The notes beneath the pieces are model-generated. The model was not told the DNA's origin, did not search any database, and saw nothing but the letters and a program-made list of their open reading frames with translations. DNA of 35,643 nt from an uncultured Prevotella sp. (GTDB lineage: Bacteria; Bacteroidota; Bacteroidia; Bacteroidales; Bacteroidaceae). The DNA is taken from the NCBI GenBank assembly GCA_900314995.1, contig OMXK01000036.1:1-35643 (forward strand), read 5' to 3'. Numbering within the stretch: the stretch's first letter is position 1; every line of letters starts with the position of its first letter. Made by a program: the position numbers and the translations under genes. Shown here in pieces: positions 7,953 to 16,839 of this stretch.

Positions 7953-9146
7953 GTGAAACATTTAGAAAAGGAATTTAGTACATTTTTAAGTATCATTTTC
8001 ATGATACTGACGGTTTCTGTAAGAGCCCAGAATACGGCAATGCCGGATTCGGCAGAAACGACAGATCCGATGGATTCGGTGGAGGTCAGCCTCCTCACCT
8101 GTTCGCCCCATGAGGAGATTTACAGTCTTTATGGCCACTCGGCCTTGCGCTGGCACGATCTCAGGAATAATACGGATCTCACCTTCAATTGGGGTGTCTT
8201 CAACTTCGACAAGCCCTATTTCGTTGCCCGCTTCGTATTCGGACTGACGGATTACGAGTTGGGCGCCTACCCTTACCAGCTGTTTCTGCAGGAATACAAG
8301 CGCGTAGGCAGTAGCGTAACGGAACAGGTGCTGAACCTAACGGTCGAAGAGAAGTACCGTCTGTATGATGCGCTGAGGGAGAACATGCAGCCCGAAAACA
8401 AGATCTATCGTTACAACTACTTTTACGACAACTGTTCGACGCGCCCCAGGGATATCGTTGAAAGATGTATCGAAGGGAAACTGGAATACGCGCCCCGCGA
8501 AGATTTTACCCCTTCGTATCGGGAAATGGTACATATCTGTGTGAGAAACCACCCGTGGGCTGCTTTCGGTAATGACTTGCTGCTTGGCGTGCGTGCCGAC
8601 TTGAAGACCGGTCTTCGGGAGCAGGAGTTCCTGCCCGTGAATCTACTCTACGACTTTGATCGGGCTAAGATTTATGCCAATGGTGAATACCGTCCGTTGG
8701 TAAAGGAACGCAGAATGGCCGTGCCGCCAGGCGTTCAGGTGATCGAGCAGGATTTTCCTTTCACTCCAGTGGAGTGTGCCATCGCATTTCTGGCCATTTC
8801 GCTCCTGATACTCTTCTATGAGTGGAAACGCAAGAAAACATGCAAATATTGGGATGCACTACTGATGCTCGTTCAGGGATTGGCGGGCTGTGTACTGTTC
8901 GTCATGCTATTCTCACAGCATCCTACCACCAGCACCAATTTGCAGGTGCTACTACTCAACCCTGCCCCACTCTTCTTTATCCCAGCGGTTTTGAGAAGGC
9001 GCCAGACGCGTTGGTGGATTGTCCTCTCTACGATGGTCGTACTCTTCTTCATCGGGGGCATTTTCCAGCATTATGCAGAAGGAATGATCATTGTGGCATC
9101 ATGTTTGCTGCTTAGAGCATTAATCAATTTCAAATTAAAAGCGTGA
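7953..9146 (+). CDS. DUF4105 (Lnb N-terminal periplasmic domain) membrane protein
   Basis: 397 residues if translation starts at the GTG at 7953. An in-frame TTG at 7896 is unlikely because a -7 box (7941-7948) lies between. The GTG start gives a signal peptide ending near VSVRA|QN. A DUF4105/Lnb-type domain follows, with LLTCSPHEEIYSLYGHSALR (a conserved Gly-His-Ser/Ala segment), FNWGVFNF, and YNYFYDNCSTRPRDIVE (a conserved Asp-Asn-Cys-Ser/Ala-Thr). About five membrane helices occupy the C-terminal third (from FTPVECAIAFL). The His and Cys of the two motifs suggest a papain-like or NlpC-like hydrolase site, but the activity in Bacteroidota is not established. The stop codon overlaps the GTG start of the next gene, so the two are translationally coupled. 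Confidence 0.8.
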   Translation: MKHLEKEFSTFLSIIFMILTVSVRAQNTAMPDSAETTDPMDSVEVSLLTCSPHEEIYSLYGHSALRWHDLRNNTDLTFNWGVFNFDKPYFVARFVFGLTDYELGAYPYQLFLQEYKRVGSSVTEQVLNLTVEEKYRLYDALRENMQPENKIYRYNYFYDNCSTRPRDIVERCIEGKLEYAPREDFTPSYREMVHICVRNHPWAAFGNDLLLGVRADLKTGLREQEFLPVNLLYDFDRAKIYANGEYRPLVKERRMAVPPGVQVIEQDFPFTPVECAIAFLAISLLILFYEWKRKKTCKYWDALLMLVQGLAGCVLFVMLFSQHPTTSTNLQVLLLNPAPLFFIPAVLRRRQTRWWIVLSTMVVLFFIGGIFQHYAEGMIIVASCLLLRALINFKLKA

Positions 9147-10672
9147 AGAATTATTACCTGTCAATAACGTTGCTTGCGGTGCTCGGATTTCATGTCGAGG
9201 CACAGGCGCAATACGGAACACGACAAGTACCGAAATTGGTCGTAAACATCACGATAGACCAGTTGCGAAGCGATTATCTGGAGACTTTTGCGCCACAATA
9301 TGGTGAAACGGGTTTCAAGAGACTCTTCGCAAATGGTCTGGTTTACGAGAATGCTTCCTACCCCTTTGTGAATCCAGATAAGGCTTCTGCCATCTCTACG
9401 ATTCTAACGGGTACTACGCCTTTCTATCATAGTATCATCGGGGAACAATGGTTGGATCGCAGTAGTCTGCGGCCAATTGCCTGCACCGAAGATACGCATC
9501 AGCCAGGCGTGCCATCACCCGTCAATCTTTCCGTTTCCACACTGGGCGACGAATTGAAAGTATCCACTCAAGGAAAAGCGAAAATTTTTGCCATTTCTCC
9601 TTTTTGCGACATGGCCGTTCTCTCAGCCAGCCATGCTGCTGACGGTGCTATCTGGCTGAATGAACGTACAGGGCGATGGACTGCATCGCAGTATTACTCG
9701 AACATATTAGACATACTTCTGTTGAATTTCAACGAGATAAGGAATTTATCAGGAAAGAAATCGAAGCTTGTTTGGCAACCACTCAACGCGCAGGGAAAGA
9801 CTGATTTCAAGCATCAATTCAAATCGAACAGAAAGTATCAGGAATACCAGACTTCTGGTTTAATAAATTCAGACATTACGCATCTGGCATTGGATTGTGT
9901 TTCCAATCAGTCTCTAGGTGATGATGCGTATACAGATCTGCTGTGTCTGACGTATTATGCCGGACATTTTGACCATCAACCCGTGACAGACTGTCAGCAG
10001 GAACTGGAAGATACCTATATACGCTTGGATCAGGAAATAGGCAATCTGATAGACAGTTTGGAGAACAGCGTCGGAAAAGGCGATGTGCTCTTTGTGATTA
10101 CCAGCACAGGCTCTAGCGATCCCGACGGAGTAAACTATCAGCAGTATCGCATCCCTACAGGCACCTTCTATATCAATCGCACAGCCAATCTTCTCAACAT
10201 GTATCTGGGTGCCCTTTGGGGACAGGGCAGATATGTGGAGAGCAGTTTCGAGAATCAGTTGTATCTCAACCATAAACTGCTTGAATCCAAACGCATTAGC
10301 ATGATGGACGCCACCCAGCGCGCACAGGAATTCATTTCCCAGATGGCTGGTGTCAGGAATGTGTTTACCAGTCTGCAACTGCTTAATGCCAGCAATGACT
10401 ATCTGGCAAAGATACGCAACAGTTTCAATCCACAGCGAAGTGGTGATATTCTGATAGAAGTGGCACCTGGTTGGCATCTGCAGAATGAAGATACCGGTTA
10501 TGACAAATTGTCACAGGCTTCGGCCACATCCTTCCCCATCATTTTTTATGGTGCAAACACGGTTACAGCCCGCGTTCAGACGCCCGTTACCACAGACAGG
10601 ATAGCACCAACTATAGCTAAGTCTATCCGCATCAGGGCTCCCAATGCTTGTACTACGGAACCATTGTTCTGA
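9143..10672 (+). CDS. Alkaline phosphatase-superfamily protein (PafA-like), probably inactive
   Basis: 509 residues from the GTG at 9143, overlapping the preceding stop (GTGA). A signal peptide ends around QAQ|YGT. The fold signature is clear: [14 protein letters not shown] (metal-ligand Asp at residue 39), [14 protein letters not shown] (the usual TGxxPxxHGIxxNxW region) and [16 protein letters not shown] near the C-terminus (the usual D-x-APT motif). The catalytic positions differ from active PafA-type enzymes. The nucleophile Thr region reads FVNPDKAS, the D-Y-V-G-H ligand motif reads YYAGH (271-275), the Asp-His of TADHG reads TSTGS (320-324), and the C-terminal His-Gly motif is not recognisable. 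I infer a pseudo-phosphatase with a binding or structural role in the periplasm. The alignment is by eye. The gene ends about 100 bases before secA. Confidence 0.75.
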   Translation: MKNYYLSITLLAVLGFHVEAQAQYGTRQVPKLVVNITIDQLRSDYLETFAPQYGETGFKRLFANGLVYENASYPFVNPDKASAISTILTGTTPFYHSIIGEQWLDRSSLRPIACTEDTHQPGVPSPVNLSVSTLGDELKVSTQGKAKIFAISPFCDMAVLSASHAADGAIWLNERTGRWTASQYYSNILDILLLNFNEIRNLSGKKSKLVWQPLNAQGKTDFKHQFKSNRKYQEYQTSGLINSDITHLALDCVSNQSLGDDAYTDLLCLTYYAGHFDHQPVTDCQQELEDTYIRLDQEIGNLIDSLENSVGKGDVLFVITSTGSSDPDGVNYQQYRIPTGTFYINRTANLLNMYLGALWGQGRYVESSFENQLYLNHKLLESKRISMMDATQRAQEFISQMAGVRNVFTSLQLLNASNDYLAKIRNSFNPQRSGDILIEVAPGWHLQNEDTGYDKLSQASATSFPIIFYGANTVTARVQTPVTTDRIAPTIAKSIRIRAPNACTTEPLF

Positions 10673-10702
10673 AGTTACAGAACTATGTTCTGAGCATTTT
10701 CT

Positions 10703-10733
10703 TTGGCGGTTACAAATATTTTTTGTACCTTTG
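10703..10733 (+). promoter_or_regulatory. secA promoter
   Basis: The -33 TTG (10703-10705) and -7 TACCTTTG (10726-10733) are 20 bases apart, a full consensus match. The leader to the ATG at 10777 is about 40 bases. It would drive secA and probably the genes following it. Confidence 0.75.
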
Positions 10734-10776
10734 CAGCCGTTTTTGTAATAAATCAGATAAACAACATAATTATTAT

Positions 10777-13700
10777 ATGAATTTCAATAAGTTTTTGAAG
10801 TCGCTGTTTGGTGATAAATCCACCCGCGACATGAAATTAATCCAACCATTTGTGGAACAGGCAAAGGCCGCTGCAGCTAAAGTGCAACCGCTGGATAACG
10901 ATGCACTCCGTCAGCGCACCAAGGAACTGCAGAAACAAGTACAGGATTCAGCTAGCGCACAGAAAGCCAAGATTGCAGAGCTCAAGGCTACCATCGAAGA
11001 CACGCCCATCGACGAGCGTGCCGAAATCTTTGCGCAGATAGACAAAATCGAGAAGGAAGTGCTTGACATCTACGAGAAGGCACTCGACGAGGTGATGCCC
11101 GAGGTGTTTGCCATCGTCAAGGAGACTGCCCGCAGATTTGCCGAGAATGAAGAGACCATCGTCACCGCCACGGACTTTGACCGTGAGTTGGCTGCAGATC
11201 CGAAGAAGGACTTTATCACCATCGACGGTGACAAGGCCATCTACCATAATCACTGGACTGCCGGCGGTAACGACCTGAAATGGGAAATGGTGCATTACGA
11301 TGTGCAGCTCTTCGGCGGTATAGTACTTCATCAGGGTAAGATTGCCGAGATGGCAACTGGTGAAGGTAAGACCCTCGTGGCAACCCTGCCTGTATTCCTG
11401 AACGCCCTGACGGGTAACGGTGTGCATGTGGTTACCGTGAATGACTATCTGGCCAAGCGTGACTCAGAGTGGATGGGGCCGCTCTATATGTTCCACGGCC
11501 TGAGTGTAGACTGTATCGACAAGCACCAGCCCAACTCAATGGCGCGTCGCAAAGCCTATCAGGCAGATATCACATTCGGTACCAACAATGAGTTCGGCTT
11601 CGACTATCTGCGTGACAATATGGCCATCTCTCCGGCAGACCTCGTACAGCGTTCACACAACTACGCCATCGTCGACGAGGTTGACTCTGTGTTGATCGAC
11701 GATGCGCGTACCCCGCTGATCATATCTGGTCCTGTACCTAAGGGCGATGATCAGATGTTCGAGGAGTATCAGCCACTGGTAGAACGACTCGTTGGTGTAC
11801 AGCGACAGTTGGCTACGCAATATCTAGCTGATGCCAAGGCACTCATCAGTGAAGGTAACAAACTGATGGAGGCAGGCAATAAGAAAGAAGGTCAGGAGAA
11901 GCTCGATGACGGTTTCCTGTCGCTCTATCGTTCCCACAAGGCCCTGCCCAAAAACAAGCCACTCATCAAATACCTCTCCGAAGAAGGTATCAAAGCAGGT
12001 ATGCTGAAGACCGAGGAGACATATATGGAGAACAATAACCGTAGGATGCCAGAGGCTGTTGAGCCGCTGTATTTTGTGGTGGATGAGAAACTAAACTCCT
12101 GTGACCTGACGGATAAGGGTACCGGCTGGCTGGCAAAGCAGGTGAATGATGCCGAGTTGTTCGTGTTGCCTGACATTACCTCTGAGTTGTCCGCCCTGGA
12201 GGCAGAGACAGGACTGACGGATCAGGAACGTCTCGATAAAAAAGATGAGTTGCTGAACCACTTCGCCGTACAGAGTGAACGTGTACACACCCTCCAGCAG
12301 TTGCTGAAGGCTTACTGCATGTTCAATAAAGACGATGAATACGTGGTGATCGACGGTGAGGTGAAGATTGTGGATGAGCAGACTGGACGTATCATGGAAG
12401 GTCGTCGCTGGAGCGATGGCCTGCATCAGGCTGTGGAGGCCAAGGAGCACGTGAAGGTAGAAGCTGCCACGCAGACCTTTGCCACCATTACTCTGCAGAA
12501 CTACTTCCGTATGTATCACAAACTGGCAGGCATGACGGGTACCGCTTCTACTGAGGCAGGTGAGTTCTGGGATATCTACAAACTCGATGTGGTAGAGATT
12601 CCTACCAATCGCCCCGTGATCCGTAATGACCAGGATGACCGTGTGTATAAGACAGCCCGTGAGAAATATAATGCCGTCATCGAGGAAATTGAGAAACTGC
12701 GTAATGCAGGCCGTCCAATCCTCGTAGGTACGACTTCGGTGGAAATCTCAGAGTTACTCTCTAAGATGCTCTCCATGCGAAAGATACCTCATCAGGTGCT
12801 GAATGCCAAGCTCCATCAGAAAGAGGCAGACATTGTAGCGTTGGCAGGACAATCGACCAACGGTCTGGGTGCTGTCACTATCGCCACCAACATGGCTGGC
12901 CGTGGTACCGATATCAAGCTGTCCCCAGAGGTAAAGGAAGCAGGCGGTCTGGCTATCATTGGTACAGAGCGTCATGAGAGCCGTCGTGTAGACCGTCAGC
13001 TTCGTGGTCGTGCAGGACGTCAGGGTGACCCGGGTTCTTCAGTATTCTTCGTCTCGTTGGAAGATAAGCTGATGCGTCTGTTCGCTTCAGAGCGTATCGC
13101 CTCAGTGATGGATCGTCTGGGCTTCAAGGAAGGCGAGATGATTGAGAGTCCGATGATTTCCAAGAGTATCGAGCGCGCCCAAAAGAAAGTTGAGGAGAAC
13201 AACTTCGGTATTCGTAAGCGTCTGATTGAGTACGACGACGTGATGAACAAGCAGCGTACCGTGATCTACGAGAAGCGCCGTCATGCATTGATGGGTGAGC
13301 GTATCGGTATGGATATTGCCAACATCATCTGGGACCGTGTCGTGAATATCATCGAGAACAACGACTATCAGGGTTGTAAGGAAGAGTTCCTCCACGTGCT
13401 CTCTATGGAAGTACCCTTCAGCAGCGAGGAATTCATTAATCAGCCTCGTGAGACGCTTACCGAGAATGCCTTCCAGGCTGCCATCGGCAACTTCAACCGT
13501 CGTACGGAACGCATCCAGACGGTTGCCAACCCGATTATTAAGCAGGTTTATGAGAATCAGGGTCAGATGTATGAGCGCATCATGGTACCACTGACTGACG
13601 GCCGCAGGATGTACAACATCCCCTGTAACCTTAAAGAGGCATACGAGACCGAATCGAAATCTGTGGTGAAGGAATTTGAGAAGTCTATCCTACTCCATGT

Positions 13701-14139
13701 GATCGATGACTCCTGGAAGGAGAATCTCCGTCAGCTCGACGAACTGAAGCACTCTGTGCAGAATGCCAGCTACGAGCAGAAAGACCCGTTGCTGATCTTC
13801 AAACTGGAAAGTGCAAAGGTTTGGGATGATATGATCAACGAGATGTATAACCGCATCTGCTCGATTCTGACGCGTGCCCAGATTCCTGAGATGCAGCAGC
13901 AAGTACAGGAAGCTGCTCCAGAGCAGCATACCCAGCGCCAGCAGTATACGGAAAGCAAGCAGAACCTCGGTGAAGAGCAGCTGACGGATCCCAATCAGGC
14001 CGCTGCTGCCGCTCACGACACCCGTGCCCAGCAGCCTCGCACACCTGTCATCAAGGATAAGCTGCCCGGACGTAATGATCCCTGTCCTTGCGGCTCTGGC
14101 AAGAAGTTCAAGAACTGTCATGGAAAGGGTATTGTATGA
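10777..14139 (+). CDS. secA: Preprotein translocase motor subunit SecA
   Basis: 1120 residues from the ATG at 10777 ([15 protein letters not shown]). A longer frame from 10648 contains the promoter and is rejected. All motor motifs are present: Walker [15 protein letters not shown] (about residue 190), DEAD-type [38 protein letters not shown] and [15 protein letters not shown] Lys/Gly/Glu-rich insertion (about residues 350-420) within the preprotein cross-linking region is the Bacteroidota-type extension that makes this SecA much longer than the roughly 900 residues of E. coli. The C-terminus has a Gln-rich linker and the zinc-binding SEC-C motif ([13 protein letters not shown]), which in E. 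coli binds SecB and phospholipid. SecA drives ATP-dependent export through SecYEG. Its stop overlaps the start of the ABC ATPase gene (ATGA). Confidence 0.98.
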   Translation: MNFNKFLKSLFGDKSTRDMKLIQPFVEQAKAAAAKVQPLDNDALRQRTKELQKQVQDSASAQKAKIAELKATIEDTPIDERAEIFAQIDKIEKEVLDIYEKALDEVMPEVFAIVKETARRFAENEETIVTATDFDRELAADPKKDFITIDGDKAIYHNHWTAGGNDLKWEMVHYDVQLFGGIVLHQGKIAEMATGEGKTLVATLPVFLNALTGNGVHVVTVNDYLAKRDSEWMGPLYMFHGLSVDCIDKHQPNSMARRKAYQADITFGTNNEFGFDYLRDNMAISPADLVQRSHNYAIVDEVDSVLIDDARTPLIISGPVPKGDDQMFEEYQPLVERLVGVQRQLATQYLADAKALISEGNKLMEAGNKKEGQEKLDDGFLSLYRSHKALPKNKPLIKYLSEEGIKAGMLKTEETYMENNNRRMPEAVEPLYFVVDEKLNSCDLTDKGTGWLAKQVNDAELFVLPDITSELSALEAETGLTDQERLDKKDELLNHFAVQSERVHTLQQLLKAYCMFNKDDEYVVIDGEVKIVDEQTGRIMEGRRWSDGLHQAVEAKEHVKVEAATQTFATITLQNYFRMYHKLAGMTGTASTEAGEFWDIYKLDVVEIPTNRPVIRNDQDDRVYKTAREKYNAVIEEIEKLRNAGRPILVGTTSVEISELLSKMLSMRKIPHQVLNAKLHQKEADIVALAGQSTNGLGAVTIATNMAGRGTDIKLSPEVKEAGGLAIIGTERHESRRVDRQLRGRAGRQGDPGSSVFFVSLEDKLMRLFASERIASVMDRLGFKEGEMIESPMISKSIERAQKKVEENNFGIRKRLIEYDDVMNKQRTVIYEKRRHALMGERIGMDIANIIWDRVVNIIENNDYQGCKEEFLHVLSMEVPFSSEEFINQPRETLTENAFQAAIGNFNRRTERIQTVANPIIKQVYENQGQMYERIMVPLTDGRRMYNIPCNLKEAYETESKSVVKEFEKSILLHVIDDSWKENLRQLDELKHSVQNASYEQKDPLLIFKLESAKVWDDMINEMYNRICSILTRAQIPEMQQQVQEAAPEQHTQRQQYTESKQNLGEEQLTDPNQAAAAAHDTRAQQPRTPVIKDKLPGRNDPCPCGSGKKFKNCHGKGIV

Positions 14140-14837
14140 TTACAATCAGCAATCTTAAAAAGGCTTTTGGTGAGACAATAGCCAGTGATATCCCCTCGTT
14201 TAATATTAACGATGGGGATATCCTCGGTTTGGTTGGTAACAATGGAGCCGGAAAGACGACCCTCTTCCGCATGTTGCTCGACCTGCTGAAGCCCGACGAG
14301 GGAGAAGTATCGCTCGACGGTATCGACCCTTCACAGTCTGAAGCTTGGAAATCTTTCACAGGTGCTTATATCGACGAGGGATTCTTGATCGACTTCATGA
14401 CGCCTGAAGAGTATTTCACCTTTATTGGCAAGATTACGAATATGAAGCAGGAGGATGTCGACTCGCGCATGAATGACTTTGAGCATCTGGCTGCCGGTGA
14501 GATCTTCGGGCAGAAAAAGCTCATCCGCAACCTCTCGGCAGGAAACAAACAGAAGGTTGGCATCATGTCGGCTCTCTTCAATCATCCGAAACTGGTGATT
14601 CTTGATGAGCCTTTCAACTTTCTGGATCCGTCAAGCCAGAATCTCCTGAAGCATGAACTGACAGAATACAACAAACAGACGGGTGCCACGATTCTGGTAT
14701 CCAGTCATAATCTGGCCCACACCATTGATATCTCTAACCGCATTGCCCTACTCGAAAAAGGAAGAATCATCAAAGACCTTCCCAATGAGAACGGTAGTGC
14801 CAAGGCAGAGTTGGAGGATTATTTTGATACAATATAA
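14136..14837 (+). CDS. ABC transporter ATP-binding protein without adjacent permease
   Basis: 233 residues from the ATG at 14136, which shares an ATGA overlap with the secA stop. The frame extends to a TTG at 14088, but the ATG gives a standard N-terminus. A complete single nucleotide-binding domain is visible: Walker [10 protein letters not shown] (about residues 34-42), Q-loop region, signature [10 protein letters not shown] (a variant of LSGGQ), Walker [13 protein letters not shown] and H-loop SSHN. The closest style is the ABC-2/drug or polymer exporter ATPase group. No permease gene is adjacent: the next gene starts 6 bases later and encodes an FkbH-type protein. The partner permease is therefore elsewhere, or the ATPase works with another membrane protein. 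Involvement with the acyl-transfer cassette is possible but only inferred from proximity. Confidence 0.88.
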   Translation: MITISNLKKAFGETIASDIPSFNINDGDILGLVGNNGAGKTTLFRMLLDLLKPDEGEVSLDGIDPSQSEAWKSFTGAYIDEGFLIDFMTPEEYFTFIGKITNMKQEDVDSRMNDFEHLAAGEIFGQKKLIRNLSAGNKQKVGIMSALFNHPKLVILDEPFNFLDPSSQNLLKHELTEYNKQTGATILVSSHNLAHTIDISNRIALLEKGRIIKDLPNENGSAKAELEDYFDTI

Positions 14838-14843
14838 GGAACG

Positions 14844-16583
14844 ATGCTTGAATATAAAGAGCTGAAGAAGAAACTCAAGAAGATTCCCGAAGGACTGCCT
14901 GTGTGCAAGGTGGCTCTGGTAGGAGATACGGCGACACAGTTCCTGGCTACCGCCATCCGTGGGACAGGACTTGAACGTGGTTATAACATCGATCTCTATG
15001 AAGCCGAGTATAATCAGGTGGAACGCCAATTCCTTGATCCGTCGAGCGAACTTTATACGTTTGATGCAGACTTTATCATTCTTTTTCAGTCCACCCATAA
15101 ACTAGGAGAGCTGCACAGTCAGCTTCCAGCAGAGCAACAGGAGAATCTCGCAAATGAGCGGCTTGCATTCATCGCCTCCGTCTGTGCGAATCCTGCCTTC
15201 GCCAATAAGAAGATCATCTATCTGGATTATCCAGAAATCGAGGATACCGTCTTCGGCAGCTATGCCACAAAGGTAACCACTTCCCTCACCTATCAGGTGC
15301 GGAAACTGAATATGGGGCTAATGGACCTCTCACAGCGATACGCCAATCTGTTTGTCTGCGACATAGCTGCGCTGCAGAACAAACTCGGGCGCGACTTCAT
15401 GTTTGCCCCAAATGTATATGTCAGCACAGAGATGGTGCTGAGCATCGATGCCTTGCCCTATGTAGCCAGTCGCGTGATGGATATCATCTGTGCCATCAAG
15501 GGACAATTCAAGAAATGTCTGATCCTCGACCTCGACAATACGGTCTGGGGTGGTGTCATCGGTGACGACGGACTGGAAGGTATCCAACTAGGACACGGAC
15601 TGGGTATTGGCAAGGCCTTCACGGAATTCCAGATGTGGGTGAAGAAGCTCAAGCAGCGCGGCATTATCATCTGTGTAGCCTCTAAGAACAATGAGGAAAC
15701 CGCTAAGGAACCATTTGAGAAACATCCTGATATGGTGTTGAAGTTGAGTGACATCGCCGTATTCCAGGCAAACTGGGAAACAAAGGTTGATAACATCCGC
15801 ACCATCCAAAGCATCCTGAACATCGGTTTCGACTCAATGGTGTTCCTCGACGATAATCCCTTTGAGCGGAATATCGTCCGTGAGAATATCCCGGGTATCA
15901 CGGTGCCAGAACTGCCGGAAGATCCAGGAGAATATCTGGAATATCTCTATTCACAGAATCTCTTTGAGACAGCCTCTTATAGTCAGGCAGACAAAGACCG
16001 CACCAAGCAGTATCAGGTAGAGGCACAGCGTGTATCCCTCCAAAAAACTTTCACTAACGAGGCTGACTTCCTGAAATCGCTGAACATGGTATCCGTCGTC
16101 AGCGGATTCACTAAGTTTAATACACCCCGTGTCGCCCAGCTCTCACAGCGCAGTAATCAATTTAATCTGCGTACGATCCGTTATACAGAAGCAGACATTG
16201 AGGCTTTTGCTAATGATCCCGATGTCATTGACCTCAGTTTTACGCTGGAGGATAAGTTCGGCGACAATGGTCTGATAGCTGTCATCATCATGAAGAAGCA
16301 AGATGACCAGACGCTGTTTGTCGACACATGGTTTATGAGTTGTCGTGTCTTAAAGCGAGGTATGGAGAACTTTACGCTCAACACAATGGTGGAGTATGCC
16401 AAAGCCAAAGGCTATAAACGAATCATTGGCGAATATCTCCCTACGCTCAAGAACAAGATGGTTGAACAACACTACACCAGTTTGGGCTTTCAGCCGCTAT
16501 CGGGCACTTCTACAGCACAATATGTGCTCGACATTGACAAATACCAAGAAAGAGAATGTTATATCGAAGTAAATAAGCAGTAA
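14844..16583 (+). CDS. FkbH-like HAD-IIIC family protein (acyl/glyceryl loading enzyme)
   Basis: 579 residues. The N-terminal about 215 residues form the FkbH-type leading domain (VALVGDTATQFLATAI, then LFQSTHKLGEL). The HAD core follows: motif I DLDNTVWGGVIGDDG with Asp229 and Asp231, motif II with CVASKNNEET, and motif IV VFLDDNPFERN near residue 334. The C-terminal about 170 residues form a GNAT-like domain containing FMSCRVLKRGMENF, whose Cys is strongly conserved in FkbH-type proteins. FkbH relatives in polyketide pathways take a glyceryl group from 1,3-bisphosphoglycerate, dephosphorylate it and hand it to a carrier protein. The adjacent carrier protein gene, 10 bases downstream, and the membrane acyltransferases after it argue for the same loading role in a surface-modification pathway. 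The acyl group is inferred, not shown. Confidence 0.88.
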   Translation: MLEYKELKKKLKKIPEGLPVCKVALVGDTATQFLATAIRGTGLERGYNIDLYEAEYNQVERQFLDPSSELYTFDADFIILFQSTHKLGELHSQLPAEQQENLANERLAFIASVCANPAFANKKIIYLDYPEIEDTVFGSYATKVTTSLTYQVRKLNMGLMDLSQRYANLFVCDIAALQNKLGRDFMFAPNVYVSTEMVLSIDALPYVASRVMDIICAIKGQFKKCLILDLDNTVWGGVIGDDGLEGIQLGHGLGIGKAFTEFQMWVKKLKQRGIIICVASKNNEETAKEPFEKHPDMVLKLSDIAVFQANWETKVDNIRTIQSILNIGFDSMVFLDDNPFERNIVRENIPGITVPELPEDPGEYLEYLYSQNLFETASYSQADKDRTKQYQVEAQRVSLQKTFTNEADFLKSLNMVSVVSGFTKFNTPRVAQLSQRSNQFNLRTIRYTEADIEAFANDPDVIDLSFTLEDKFGDNGLIAVIIMKKQDDQTLFVDTWFMSCRVLKRGMENFTLNTMVEYAKAKGYKRIIGEYLPTLKNKMVEQHYTSLGFQPLSGTSTAQYVLDIDKYQERECYIEVNKQ

Positions 16584-16593
16584 GAAATATATT

Positions 16594-16836
16594 ATGGAAA
16601 GAAAAGAAATTTTTAGCAAACTCAATGAAATCTTCATAGATGTCCTCGATTTGGACGAATGTGAATTAACAGACGAGACATCTGCCAATGATATTGAAGA
16701 ATGGGATTCTTTGAGCCACATTCAGCTGATTGTGGCAATCGAGAAGACTTTCAAGATCAAGTTCACATCCCTCGAGATCATGAAGTGGAAAAACGTCGGA
16801 GAGATGGTCACCACGATGGAAGAGAAAATCAAGTAA
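16594..16836 (+). CDS. Acyl carrier protein
   Basis: 80 residues, the normal size of a stand-alone carrier protein. The phosphopantetheine attachment motif is EEWDSLSHIQLI with Ser39 as the modified residue, placed as usual at the start of helix 2. The helices around it are acidic and amphipathic. It is not the fatty-acid-synthesis AcpP type; the divergent sequence and tight position between the FkbH-type gene and the MBOAT gene (3 bases before it) indicate a dedicated carrier, in the way DltC serves the Dlt system. It should carry the acyl group loaded by the FkbH-type protein to the cytoplasmic face of the MBOAT protein. It needs a phosphopantetheinyl transferase, which must be encoded elsewhere. 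Confidence 0.92.
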   Translation: MERKEIFSKLNEIFIDVLDLDECELTDETSANDIEEWDSLSHIQLIVAIEKTFKIKFTSLEIMKWKNVGEMVTTMEEKIK

Positions 16837-16839
16837 AAT

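Noticed and set aside
10648-10776. A longer secA start giving 43 extra residues
   Set aside because: It begins with TTG and the full promoter (10703-10733) lies inside it.
14088-14135. Upstream start of the ABC ATPase frame
   Set aside because: It begins with TTG inside the secA zinc motif and adds no domain; the ATG at 14136 has an ATGA overlap and a normal N-terminus.
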